Assembly: GCA_033344775.1 (NCBI GenBank)
Contig: JAWPMT010000001.1
Coordinates: 434,001-498,000, forward strand
Reading direction: 5' to 3'
Origin: Cytophagales bacterium
GTDB taxonomy: Bacteria; Bacteroidota; Bacteroidia; Cytophagales; Cyclobacteriaceae
DNA: 64,000 bases
Under the pieces are notes generated by a model, which was not told where the DNA came from, searched no databases, and saw only the letters and a list, made by a program, of their open reading frames with translations. Positions 28,541 to 37,564 of the stretch are shown here, piece by piece. Each line of letters opens with the position of its first letter. Within the stretch, counting starts at the first letter, position 1. The position numbers were made by a program, and so were the translations under genes.

Positions 28541-30922
28541 ATGTCAATTGTCCTAATGCTAATATCATGGTACCGACAAAGGTCAATCCTGATTCAAATA
28601 CCAATAATATTGGTCTGGCTATTAGTGATCGCATTTATTTTGATCCCCCTCCCGAACCCTGTTTTTGATGAACCTTATGCCACGGTCCTTCGTGCATCGG
28701 ACGGTCAATTACTAGCTACGTCCATCGCACCGGATGAACAATGGCGGTTTGCTCCCACCGATTCCATTCCAGCAAAGTTCAAGAAAACTATATTGCTTTA
28801 TGAAGATGAATATTTCTACCAACATCCGGGTGTAAATCCGGTTTCGATTGCACGTGCTATATCCCAAAACATAAAAGCCGGCAAAGTCATTAGCGGAGGC
28901 AGTACATTGACGATGCAGGTTATACGGATGGCACTTGGGAATCAACAGCGTACGTACCTCCAGAAAGTCAAAGAAATCCTGCTCTCTTTTAAGCTGGAAC
29001 TGCTATACTCCAAATCGGAAATCCTAAAACTGTATGCAGATCATGCCCCTTTTGGAGCCAACATTGTAGGTCTAAATGCCGCGTCCTGGCGATACTACGG
29101 TCGGGACCCTGGTTCGCTCTCCTGGGCAGAAATGGCCACCCTGGCAGTATTGCCCAATGATCCTCGCAATATTTTCCCAGGCAAAAACAATGCGGCATTG
29201 ATCGGAAAGCGTGATCGTCTGCTGCAAAAGCTACACGAACGTGGTTACCTGGATGTAGACGAGCTCTTTCTGTCCAAACATGAAACCTTACCTCAAAGTC
29301 TGAAACGTATCCCCTATCAGGCACCTCATCTGCTTCAACGCGTAGCTAAGGATGGATTGGCTGGACAAAATGTGGTGTCAACCCTGGATCATTCGCTTCA
29401 GTTGCACTCTGGAGAAATCCTGGACAGACATAGCCAAAAACTGGCTGGAAATGAAATCCATAATGCAGCTGTATTGATTTTGGATATCAATACAGGTCAT
29501 GCCCTCGCATATCATGGCAATACGAACAATCCCGGCATCCATGGTCAACATGTGGATGTGATTACCGCACAGAGAAGCCCGGGAAGTCTATTAAAGCCTT
29601 TTTTATATGCCACCGCATTAGATGAAGGACTGATTTTGCCTCAACAACTTTTGCCCGATGTTCCCTTGTTCTACAAAGGGTTTGCTCCAAAGAATTTTGA
29701 CAAAGCTTTTCGAGGAGCTGTACCGGCCAATGAAGCCTTAAGTTCCAGCCTCAATGTCCCATTTGTCCATCTTTTGATTGACTATGGCTATGAAAAATTT
29801 CACCAAAAGTTGAAGGAACTGGGATTTAAGAGCTTCCAACAACCTGCTTCCCATTATGGCCTTTCCATCATTCTCGGTGGTGCAGAAACATCTCTTTGGG
29901 AAATCAGTTCCGTCTATGCGGGTTTGGCCCGATCCCTGCACCGTTACAGTGACAGACCTTATCGTCAGGGATACAGTACGACAGATTATCACCCCAATGC
30001 TTATTTATCCAAAGTCAATGAACAACCAGAATCTTTATTGGCCGACGGCCCCATTCGGGTCGCATCTATTCAACATACCCTGGAAGCCATGCGACAACTT
30101 CGGCGACCTGAAAACCAACTGGGTTGGCAATATTTCGATCAGGCGACAGACATCTCCTGGAAAACGGGAACCAGTTACGGCTTCAGAGATGCCTGGGCCA
30201 TTGGTTTCAATCAAAATCATTTAGTAGGTGTCTGGGTAGGCAATGCTGATGGAGAAGGCCGTCCAGGGCTTACAGGGGTTACCGCTGCGGCTCCTATACT
30301 GTTCGACCTTTTCGATATCCTGCCTGTTGAATCCTATGAAATTCCCCAATTTGGCCAACCCACACTTACTTGTTCTGAAAGTGGCATGATCGCCACTATA
30401 CATTGCCCTAATACATCAGTTGTCATGCTGACGGAGAAAATGAAAGAAATGGCGGTGAGCGACATGTATCACAGACCCCTGCACCTGAACGATGAACTCA
30501 CCTATCAAGTCAATAGCTCCTGCTATCCAGTGGACCAAATTGAAACCGTTCACCAATTCATTCTACCTCCTACTCAGGCATGGTATTACAAAAAATATCA
30601 TCCAAAATATAAAGGAATACCTCCAATGGCACCAGACTGCACCGAAACTGGTGCAGACCTAAGTTTTGCCCTGATCTATCCACGTCAATTCACGAAAGTG
30701 TTTATCCCAAAAGAGCAAGATGGACAATTGGGACAAGCGATCTTTGAAGCGGCGCATCAGGATAAAAATGCGACCATCCATTGGCATATCGATGATCAAT
30801 ACCTGGGCTCCACGTCTTCTCAACACCAGATGGGCATCCAGGCAGAAGAAGGACCACATCTGTTGACATTAATTGATCAATCCGGAAGAGAAGTCAGACA
30901 AAGATTTGAAGTGATTAATTGA
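28541..30922 (+). CDS. pbpC: Penicillin-binding protein 1C
   Basis: Bifunctional peptidoglycan synthase, 793 residues: an N-terminal membrane anchor (~18-38), a GT51 glycosyltransferase with catalytic E88 in YEDEYFYQHPG and the GGSTLTMQ motif (119-126), and a transpeptidase with SxxK in PGSLLKPF (~350), SLN (~401) and KTGTS (~541). A C-terminal BiPBP_C-like beta domain (~690-790) is diagnostic of PBP1C rather than PBP1A/1B. The gene follows the alpha-2-macroglobulin gene by 108 bp on the same strand, the arrangement seen as yfhM-pbpC in proteobacteria. It acts in the periplasm at the inner membrane. Confidence 0.95.
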   Translation: MSIVLMLISWYRQRSILIQIPIILVWLLVIAFILIPLPNPVFDEPYATVLRASDGQLLATSIAPDEQWRFAPTDSIPAKFKKTILLYEDEYFYQHPGVNPVSIARAISQNIKAGKVISGGSTLTMQVIRMALGNQQRTYLQKVKEILLSFKLELLYSKSEILKLYADHAPFGANIVGLNAASWRYYGRDPGSLSWAEMATLAVLPNDPRNIFPGKNNAALIGKRDRLLQKLHERGYLDVDELFLSKHETLPQSLKRIPYQAPHLLQRVAKDGLAGQNVVSTLDHSLQLHSGEILDRHSQKLAGNEIHNAAVLILDINTGHALAYHGNTNNPGIHGQHVDVITAQRSPGSLLKPFLYATALDEGLILPQQLLPDVPLFYKGFAPKNFDKAFRGAVPANEALSSSLNVPFVHLLIDYGYEKFHQKLKELGFKSFQQPASHYGLSIILGGAETSLWEISSVYAGLARSLHRYSDRPYRQGYSTTDYHPNAYLSKVNEQPESLLADGPIRVASIQHTLEAMRQLRRPENQLGWQYFDQATDISWKTGTSYGFRDAWAIGFNQNHLVGVWVGNADGEGRPGLTGVTAAAPILFDLFDILPVESYEIPQFGQPTLTCSESGMIATIHCPNTSVVMLTEKMKEMAVSDMYHRPLHLNDELTYQVNSSCYPVDQIETVHQFILPPTQAWYYKKYHPKYKGIPPMAPDCTETGADLSFALIYPRQFTKVFIPKEQDGQLGQAIFEAAHQDKNATIHWHIDDQYLGSTSSQHQMGIQAEEGPHLLTLIDQSGREVRQRFEVIN

Positions 30923-30966
30923 ATTACGACCTGCTCAGACTGTCTCGAACCTGACGAACATCATAG

Positions 30967-30978
30967 GGTCATATGACC
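30967..30978. promoter_or_regulatory. 12-bp palindrome upstream of dipeptidase operon
   Basis: GGTCATATGACC is a perfect palindrome lying 70 bp before the dipeptidase start and 45 bp after the pbpC stop. Its position suits an operator for the five-gene operon, but the regulator is unknown. Confidence 0.35.
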
Positions 30979-31048
30979 ATCCATCCCAATGCAGATTCGA
31001 TGCGATCATTTTTCTCATATATTAGGGAACCTAACCTTAACGATACCC

Positions 31049-32263
31049 ATGAGCCTGACCAAAAACTACGCTGGATACGAATCTTTCCAATACCTAGAAA
31101 AGGATGTTGATTATCGCTATTTCGAGTTAGCCGATGAAATTGACCGGGTTCCTTCCAGTAAAGTAGAGTTGAATGCCTCTCAGGAAGAAACCGCAAAAAA
31201 AATTTTAAGTGAAAATGTGTTGATCAGTGTGCATGAGCACCTGGGTACTTTCCCTAAAGACATCATGCAGACCCCAGCTTATGTCAAAGAAGGCCGAATG
31301 GCTACTGCATTCAAAGGACTGGCTCACGGACATTGGGACTGTGTCTTTGATAACCTCATGGATGGTATCTGCCAAATCCATTCCAAAGGGGGCTGGAAAT
31401 GGAGTGAAGTGATCCATGACCTGGGCATGCGCTTGTGTGATATTGCCCATCAGGATTTCGTCATTCACTGCAAAAACGTGGCAGACATTCACACTGCACA
31501 TCAGGAAGGCAAAGTGGCCTGGGTTGCTGTGATGGAAGGTGCCATGATGATTGAAAATGAGCTGGATCGTCTGGATCTGCTTTATGGATTCGGATTGCGA
31601 TCCATAGGGATTACCTACAGTGAATCCAACGCTTTGGGATCAGGACTGAAAGAGGAAAGAGATGGAGGCTTAACTTCTTTTGGCAAACGGGCCGTGGACC
31701 GGATGAATAAATTGGGATTTTTGATTGATTGTTCGCACACTGGAGATCAAACCGCGCTTGATACCATCAAACACAGTTCAAAACCGATCATTTTGAGTCA
31801 TATTGGAGCTAAGGAACTTTGGAACACCAATCGATTAGCACCGGATGATGTACTCAAGGCATGCGCGGATAAAGGGGGTGTAATCGGCATTGAAGCCGCT
31901 CCGCATACTACCTTGACCCCAACGAAGAGAAAACACAACCTGGATGCGGTCATGGAACATTTCGAATACATCAAAGATCTGGTGGGAATCGATCATGTGA
32001 CTTTGGGGCCTGATACTTTGTATGGTGATCATGTCGGTTTGCACAAAGCTTATACCGCTGCACTATCCTTGAAAGCCTCTAAAGGTCAGGGGAAACCCGG
32101 ATTGGAATTTGAACCTGTCCCTTATGTTGATGGTCTTGAGAATCCAACAGAAGGTTCTTACAACCTGGTAAGATGGCTCGTCAAACACAACTACTCCGAG
32201 GAAGACATAGCCAAGGTCATGGGTAAAAACACGTTGAGATTGTTGGGAGAAGTTTGGTACTGA
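31049..32263 (+). CDS. M19 membrane-dipeptidase-family protein
   Basis: Metal-dependent dipeptidase-like protein of about 404 residues. I choose the ATG at 31049 (MSLTKNYAGYESF); an ATG at 30989 adds 20 unconserved residues. Family motifs: VMEGAMMIE (bridging Glu), IGITYSESNALG, LTSFGKRAVDRMNKLG, the histidine motif DCSHTG, and LSHIGAKELWNTNRLAPD. The N-terminal metal motif reads SVHEHLG rather than the usual H-x-D, which may change metal handling. No signal peptide is visible, so it is probably cytoplasmic. First gene of a five-gene set in which every junction overlaps; here the stop and next start share TGATG. It likely hydrolyses imported dipeptides. Confidence 0.88.
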   Translation: MSLTKNYAGYESFQYLEKDVDYRYFELADEIDRVPSSKVELNASQEETAKKILSENVLISVHEHLGTFPKDIMQTPAYVKEGRMATAFKGLAHGHWDCVFDNLMDGICQIHSKGGWKWSEVIHDLGMRLCDIAHQDFVIHCKNVADIHTAHQEGKVAWVAVMEGAMMIENELDRLDLLYGFGLRSIGITYSESNALGSGLKEERDGGLTSFGKRAVDRMNKLGFLIDCSHTGDQTALDTIKHSSKPIILSHIGAKELWNTNRLAPDDVLKACADKGGVIGIEAAPHTTLTPTKRKHNLDAVMEHFEYIKDLVGIDHVTLGPDTLYGDHVGLHKAYTAALSLKASKGQGKPGLEFEPVPYVDGLENPTEGSYNLVRWLVKHNYSEEDIAKVMGKNTLRLLGEVWY

Positions 32264-32889
32264 TGCGAGCATTGGCCTTGATTCTTTTATTGCTAAACCA
32301 CTCTATCTGGGCACAGATCAAGCTTGACGGGGTACGGGTATTCATCGAAGAGACTGAAACTTCCATAGAAGTGAAGGCTACTTACCTCACGTTGATTGAT
32401 GATCAGGTAGACACACTTCAACTAAAAGCCCTGAACTTTAGTGGAAGTAGCATTCTGCAATTAAAAGTCAATTCCTTCATATCATCCATTGATTTTGGGT
32501 CGGATTTTAGTATCGTCACTATCCCCTTTTCCGGACAAAAACCGGAGACTATTACACTTAGCTATCAGGTAACACCCGGATACAAGGGAGAGCTTCCAAT
32601 CTTTTTCAGTGACTGGCAAAGTTCATCCTCTGATCAGGATTTCTTCCAACTGCAAATGAAGGTGATGGAAGGGACCAGTTTGTTATTCCCTGCGGAAACA
32701 CAAGCTGAGGATGTAGGTGAGTTCATGAACATTAAAGCCGAGCTTCCAGCGACTGTTTCAATGATCCGAATAGACGATTCGGGAACAGGTAATGCAAGGA
32801 TCAAGCGTGTCGATCAAATGGTGATCGTGTTGTTTCTGATCATCGGCGTATTGATTTGGTTCAATCGTAAAAGACTGATCCATGGATAA
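32263..32889 (+). CDS. Exported, C-terminally membrane-anchored protein of unknown function
   Basis: 208 residues from the ATG at 32263, which overlaps the dipeptidase stop by one base. It has a signal peptide (ending SIWAQ), about 160 residues of beta-rich sequence, then a single C-terminal helix (VDQMVIVLFLIIGVLIWF) with a positive tail (NRKRLIHG). The bulk should therefore face the periplasm. No family was recognised. Its position between a dipeptidase and a transporter suggests an accessory envelope role in peptide use. Its last 8 nt overlap the following micro-gene. Confidence 0.65.
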   Translation: MRALALILLLLNHSIWAQIKLDGVRVFIEETETSIEVKATYLTLIDDQVDTLQLKALNFSGSSILQLKVNSFISSIDFGSDFSIVTIPFSGQKPETITLSYQVTPGYKGELPIFFSDWQSSSSDQDFFQLQMKVMEGTSLLFPAETQAEDVGEFMNIKAELPATVSMIRIDDSGTGNARIKRVDQMVIVLFLIIGVLIWFNRKRLIHG

Positions 32890-32974
32890 ATTCATTTTTT
32901 GGGGCCTCTTTCTGGTTCTGGGTCTGATCGTCGTAGCATATTTGATCTGGATGTTTTGGACGGAACGCAAATGA
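32882..32974 (+). CDS. 30-residue membrane microprotein coupled to symporter gene
   Basis: The ORF starts with ATG at 32882, overlapping the preceding gene by 8 nt, and its TGA (32972-32974) overlaps the symporter ATG as ATGA. It encodes 30 residues: a short MDKF start, one hydrophobic helix rich in Leu/Val/Trp, and a charged WTERK end, so a single-pass membrane protein with a probably cytoplasmic positive tail. The tight coupling on both sides argues that it is translated. Small subunits are known for other sodium-coupled carriers (for example MetS with MetP); a similar role here is inference. Confidence 0.6.
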   Translation: MDKFIFWGLFLVLGLIVVAYLIWMFWTERK

Positions 32975-34404
32975 ATTGGCAGTACATCATTTTCGCAGGT
33001 TATTTCCTGCTGATTTTCTTCATCGGGTGGATCAGTCTTAAGCTCACCAATTCCGAAAAAGATTATTGGATCGCCGGAAGCAAGCTCGGCTGGGGAGTCG
33101 GTGGTGCTACCATGGCAGCCACACATACCAGTGCCGGCACCTTCATTGGGACTGTCGGTGTGATCTATGCCGTTGGATGGTCTTTCACCTGGGTGTTACT
33201 GGTCATTCCCCTCGCCTATTGGTTCATGGTGGCTGTACTTGCTCCCAGATTCACAAGGGTCACTGAATTAACGTTACCTGCATTTTTACAAAGACGCTAC
33301 CAAAGTAAAACTGCCCGTGGAACCGGTGCCGTTATCATTCTCCTCGCTACGGTCATCTACATTCAGGCGCAAATTGTGGCTGGAGGCCTGGTGGCCAATG
33401 TTGTTTTCGGACTATCTCCTACCACCGGTATGGTCATCTTCACCCTGATCTTGCTGGTTTATACCGTCGTTGGGGGCATGCTGGCCGTGGCTTACACCGA
33501 CTTTCTACAAATGATCATCATGATCGTTGGGACCATCGTTGCTGTTCCTTTGGCGTTAGATCATTTCACAGGACTTTCCGACCTCATCCATAAAGTAACC
33601 CTGATCAAACCTCTGGCTTTTGATTGGGGTGGCTTTCCAACTGTGTTATTGATTACTTTGAGTCTTGCTTTTTTTCTGGGTTCCGTTGCAACACCGGAGA
33701 AAGTTGTTCGGCTATATGCCATGAAAGACATGCGTACCATCAGGAGAGCCATTCTGCTGACCATCATCGTGGTGACTGGCATCAATCTGCTGGTGTTTAT
33801 CCTTGGCCTCACCGCAATGGTCTTGTTTCCCAACTTACCTACAGGTGACCTGGCCATGCCTATTGTAGCCAAGACTGTACTGCCCACTTTCGTAGGTACC
33901 CTTATGTTAGCAGCTGTGACTTCTGCCATGATGTCTACGGTAGATTCATTATTGTTGGTGGCAGGATCGGCCCTTTCCGAAGACATTTACCAAAATCTGA
34001 TCCATCAAAAAGCCTCCGAAAGTCGACGATTGTTGGTGGCTCGAATCGGGATCGTCATCGTGGGAATACTCCCGCTTATCTCCATCCTGATGGGCTGGGC
34101 TGAGGGTGAATTGGTGCAATTCATTGTGATCCTATTCAGCGCTATCATGGGAGCTGGATTCTTTACACCAGTTGTCGGAGGTATACTATGGAGACGAGCC
34201 AATAAACAAGGGGCGATTGCTGCAATGATCGGAGGAGTTTTAGTCACGGCGCTCTGGAAGGCCTTCGGTGATCCACAGATCTATCCGGTACTTCCTGGGT
34301 TTGGGACCAGTATCCTGTTATTCATCCTGGTTAGTCGATTTACTCCACCTCCGGAACCTGAAGCCTGGAAACCTTATTTCTCGTCTAAATCTGTTAATAA
34401 ATGA
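32971..34404 (+). CDS. Sodium:solute symporter (SSS) family transporter
   Basis: 477 residues from ATG 32971 (MNWQYIIFAGYFLL), which overlaps the preceding micro-gene stop. About thirteen membrane helices. SSS hallmarks include YWIAGSKLGWGVGGATMAATHTSAGTFIG in the first helices (sodium and substrate region), TVVGGMLAVAYTDFLQM in the TM5-6 zone, and SAMMSTVDSLLLVAGSALSEDIY, the conserved TM8 sodium-site segment. Imports a small solute with Na+; neighbours point to amino acids or small peptides. An upstream in-frame ATG at 32899 would run through the micro-gene and is not preferred. The stop overlaps the S9 peptidase start by 4 nt. Confidence 0.93.
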   Translation: MNWQYIIFAGYFLLIFFIGWISLKLTNSEKDYWIAGSKLGWGVGGATMAATHTSAGTFIGTVGVIYAVGWSFTWVLLVIPLAYWFMVAVLAPRFTRVTELTLPAFLQRRYQSKTARGTGAVIILLATVIYIQAQIVAGGLVANVVFGLSPTTGMVIFTLILLVYTVVGGMLAVAYTDFLQMIIMIVGTIVAVPLALDHFTGLSDLIHKVTLIKPLAFDWGGFPTVLLITLSLAFFLGSVATPEKVVRLYAMKDMRTIRRAILLTIIVVTGINLLVFILGLTAMVLFPNLPTGDLAMPIVAKTVLPTFVGTLMLAAVTSAMMSTVDSLLLVAGSALSEDIYQNLIHQKASESRRLLVARIGIVIVGILPLISILMGWAEGELVQFIVILFSAIMGAGFFTPVVGGILWRRANKQGAIAAMIGGVLVTALWKAFGDPQIYPVLPGFGTSILLFILVSRFTPPPEPEAWKPYFSSKSVNK

Positions 34405-36251
34405 GCCATATATTCCGTGTCATACTATTCCTGGCAGCGATCAATGTTGCCGCACAAGAACAATTGCCCTTGACCTGGGGAAATATCTTTACCAAAAATC
34501 ATGGCGCACTACAAGCAGTCCTTTCGCCGGATGGAAAATTCGCATTAGTCGTTGCCTCTACACCTGAAAACACCGGCATCTTCCTGATCAACATTGATAA
34601 TCCTTCTACGCCCAGATTTTTAGTGACAGGCTCCTCTCCTTCCTGGTTTGCTAATGGTCAGCAATTCGTGTACAGTGCACAGGGAGATTTATGGAAATCG
34701 ACACTTAATGGCAGCGACCCCATCCGACTGACAAGTGATCAACAAGACGAAAGAGATCCACGCCCTTCCCCTGACGGCAAATGGGTTGCCTTCTACAGTG
34801 GTAGGTCTGGTCATCAAGACTTGTGGATGGTTACTGCTGATGGCCGTGGCCAACCCATTCAATTGACACAAGCTTCTATGGCAGATGATGATATCCGATT
34901 TGCCCCGTCATGGTCACCAGATAGTAAGCAATTAGCCTACTATTCCTTCAAGAACGATTACTGGGAAGATGACATCTGGGTCATTGATGTGGAGACAAAA
35001 AATGAACGACAAGTATCGAGTACATTGATGGCCATGTCTACCCCGGTCTGGTCACCGGATGGAAAGACCTTAGCAGTAATGGCCAATGCTAAAGCGGAGT
35101 ACTGGTACGAAGACTTATCTTACATCTATCTTATTGATGTGGAGAAGGGACAAGATCGTAAGCTAAACATGCAGATTCATGCCACCGACCTTCTCTTCAA
35201 TCACACAGTTTTCTGGTCCGGCGATGGCAATGAGTTATTTTTTCCTTACCAGGAACGATCAGAGGTTGAGTTATGGCGAGTCTCATCTTCCGGAGGCATC
35301 GCCACAAGGGTTACCAACATGGGGGGTACCTTTTTCAACTATCATGCAACTGCCAATGCGGATGCCTTTGTTTTCGTCCGATCAACTTCGACGCGGGGAC
35401 CTGAAGTGGATTACCTAAAATCCTCAGGAGGAGTCACCCAACAACTGACAGCATTTTCCACAGAATGGGAAGGACTAAAAGACCCGCCAGAAATCAGCTA
35501 TCGCAGCTGGGATGGATTATACATTCAAGCTTTTATGTACCTGCCTCCGGATTTTGATCCTCAGAAAAAGTATCCAGCCCTGGTTCATGTGCACGGTGGT
35601 GGCACGAACACCTACTACAAGCGATTGAGCCTTACAGAACAATACCTGGCGCAACAAGGATACGTCGTACTGGCCGTTAACTATCGAGGTGGCTCTGGTT
35701 TTGGCAGGCCCTTCCAAAACCTCAGCATCAATGACTGGGGCAACGGACAGGCACTGGACGCAGCACAGGCAGCCGACTTTATCCGGGAACAATCCTGGTC
35801 GAATGGTCTGGTAGGAATTTACGGTTACAGCTATGGAGGAATTACATCTATGGCCGCCATCACACGAGCGCCGAAGCAATTTGACGCGGCAGTACCAATG
35901 GCCGGAATCTATAACTTCGGGGATGCCTATACCAATGCGGATCGGATTGGTAAAATCTTCATCAAAACAGGTCATGGCGGTTCTCCGGAAGAAAAACCTG
36001 ACATCTATGCCATCAGCAATGCGCTTTCAAGGGTAAATAAAGTAGAAACGCCGCTGTTGCTCATGCATGGAGAAGCTGACGTAAGGGCACCTTTCCGCCA
36101 GTTTGAACTAGCCGTAGCGATCTTAAACAAGGAAGGAAAGGAATTTGAAAGTCATTCGTACCCCAATGAACCTCACGGATTCCTCAATCCCATAAATCGA
36201 GTTGACATGTACACCCGATTGCAAAAGTGGTTTGAGAAATACTTGAAATGA
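34401..36251 (+). CDS. S9-family peptidase (prolyl oligopeptidase / DPP-like), exported
   Basis: 616 residues with a signal peptide (1-18, ending NVAAQ). An N-terminal beta-propeller of WD40-like/TolB-type blades (SPDGKFALV, SPDGKWVAFYSG, SPDSKQLAYYS, SPDGKTLAVMA) covers ~35-340. The C-terminal alpha/beta-hydrolase has the nucleophile in GYSYGG (S~476), Asp in GEADVRAP (~558) and His in NEPHGF (~591). Such periplasmic enzymes release dipeptides or acyl amino acids from peptides. As last gene of the overlapping operon it would supply substrate for the symporter and the dipeptidase. Starts within the symporter stop (ATGA). Confidence 0.93.
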   Translation: MSHIFRVILFLAAINVAAQEQLPLTWGNIFTKNHGALQAVLSPDGKFALVVASTPENTGIFLINIDNPSTPRFLVTGSSPSWFANGQQFVYSAQGDLWKSTLNGSDPIRLTSDQQDERDPRPSPDGKWVAFYSGRSGHQDLWMVTADGRGQPIQLTQASMADDDIRFAPSWSPDSKQLAYYSFKNDYWEDDIWVIDVETKNERQVSSTLMAMSTPVWSPDGKTLAVMANAKAEYWYEDLSYIYLIDVEKGQDRKLNMQIHATDLLFNHTVFWSGDGNELFFPYQERSEVELWRVSSSGGIATRVTNMGGTFFNYHATANADAFVFVRSTSTRGPEVDYLKSSGGVTQQLTAFSTEWEGLKDPPEISYRSWDGLYIQAFMYLPPDFDPQKKYPALVHVHGGGTNTYYKRLSLTEQYLAQQGYVVLAVNYRGGSGFGRPFQNLSINDWGNGQALDAAQAADFIREQSWSNGLVGIYGYSYGGITSMAAITRAPKQFDAAVPMAGIYNFGDAYTNADRIGKIFIKTGHGGSPEEKPDIYAISNALSRVNKVETPLLLMHGEADVRAPFRQFELAVAILNKEGKEFESHSYPNEPHGFLNPINRVDMYTRLQKWFEKYLK

Positions 36252-36501
36252 TTTCCCTCCCTAAAGGATGCGGTACATGTAATGCGCAATGTCCGGGTCA
36301 CGTAGACGAAACTTAACTTAATAACAATAGGGTGATGGGTAATTAGTGAAATTCTAGACATAACAATATGCAGAATCCTCATCAATTTGCCGATCATTAA
36401 AAATTTCGCAAAACAGTCCCTCTTGACACAAGATAACTTCTGTATTTGTTGGATTTTACCTAAGAATATTTTATATTCTGCAAAATCAAACCTATAATGT
36501 C

Positions 36502-37404
36502 ATGCGTTTTTTATCTCTTCTGATTTTTCTAATGGTTTGTTTCTCTTGTGCGCAAACGAACAACCCTCAATTGCAAGAAACTTCCTCAGAACCAGTTTCA
36601 TTGGTTGGCACCTGGGATCTGGTATCGTTTATTGCGCCTGATGATCCTACCAAACAGTGGCGAGATCATGGAGATTCGATCCTTTATCAGAAACACCTGA
36701 CTCCTACTCATTTTACGTGGGTCATGTATGACTTAAAAAATGACCAGATGATTGGTATGGGTGGCGGCAACTACGTGCGCCGAGAAAATCAATACGTTGA
36801 AAACATTGACTTTTTCCATCCTCCTGCAAGCAGCGAATTGGGGCAATCCATTCCATTTGAAGTTAGGTTTGAAGATGGGAAATGGTATCACACCGGCTAT
36901 GCCAAAGAAATGGAAATGGACTTTGATGAGGGTTTGATGGTCGTTGCGGATTCCACTAAAATAGAAGAAATATGGGTCCGAACGCAGGAACCCGTGGCCG
37001 AGAGTAATCAGCTAGTTGGCACATGGGACCTACACCAATATCGCTACGATGCCAACGAATCTTACTATGAATACCCAGCAATGATGGGGTATCTGAAACT
37101 GATCACTCCCACTCACTTCATTTGGGTAAAATATGACAAAGAGGGAGATCAAATTTATGGTTCAGGAAGTGGACCTTATCGTTTCGATGGCGATCGCAAT
37201 TATGAAGAAGTGATCCAAATGATGCATCCTCCCGCTCACACCTTGCGAGGTACGACTGTCCAGTTCACCATTGACGTCAGTGATCATCGCTGGGACCTGT
37301 ATGGCTATGGCCTACGACAACCGACCAACGATACGCTATTGATCGATGAAGTATGGGGACATCACGCGAATACCCTTGAAGAAGAAGTAGCGATTAATTT
37401 CTAG
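36502..37404 (+). CDS. Lipoprotein with two lipocalin-like domains
   Basis: 300 residues with a lipoprotein signal ending CFSC (C16). Two homologous lipocalin-like/DUF4488-type domains follow, at ~33-155 and ~167-290. Each opens LVGTWDL, has a TPTHFTWV or TPTHFIWV core, then GSGSG or GMGGG, and an HPPA motif. The tandem copy is clear, but only about a third of the residues are shared, so the duplication is old. Likely an envelope-bound small-molecule or lipid carrier; the ligand is unknown. No operon partner: 250 bp of non-coding sequence precedes it. Confidence 0.75.
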   Translation: MRFLSLLIFLMVCFSCAQTNNPQLQETSSEPVSLVGTWDLVSFIAPDDPTKQWRDHGDSILYQKHLTPTHFTWVMYDLKNDQMIGMGGGNYVRRENQYVENIDFFHPPASSELGQSIPFEVRFEDGKWYHTGYAKEMEMDFDEGLMVVADSTKIEEIWVRTQEPVAESNQLVGTWDLHQYRYDANESYYEYPAMMGYLKLITPTHFIWVKYDKEGDQIYGSGSGPYRFDGDRNYEEVIQMMHPPAHTLRGTTVQFTIDVSDHRWDLYGYGLRQPTNDTLLIDEVWGHHANTLEEEVAINF

Positions 37405-37564
37405 CGTTATTACAGTTGGATTAAACAAGTCTTAAGAAGGGTACAATTGTCTTTTTGAAGTTATTTTACCAGATGTCCTCGAACTTAGTGATGGTATTTG
37501 GCTTCCTCCATGCCGTCATTTTGAATGTTTTTAACTAAGTTACTTCATTGACTATATCATTGCC

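Noticed and set aside
36423-36500. TTGACA-type promoter upstream of the lipocalin-like lipoprotein
   Set aside because: No matching TATAAT at proper spacing; a Bacteroidota-type TATATTCTG with TTTG is also imperfect, so no promoter was annotated.
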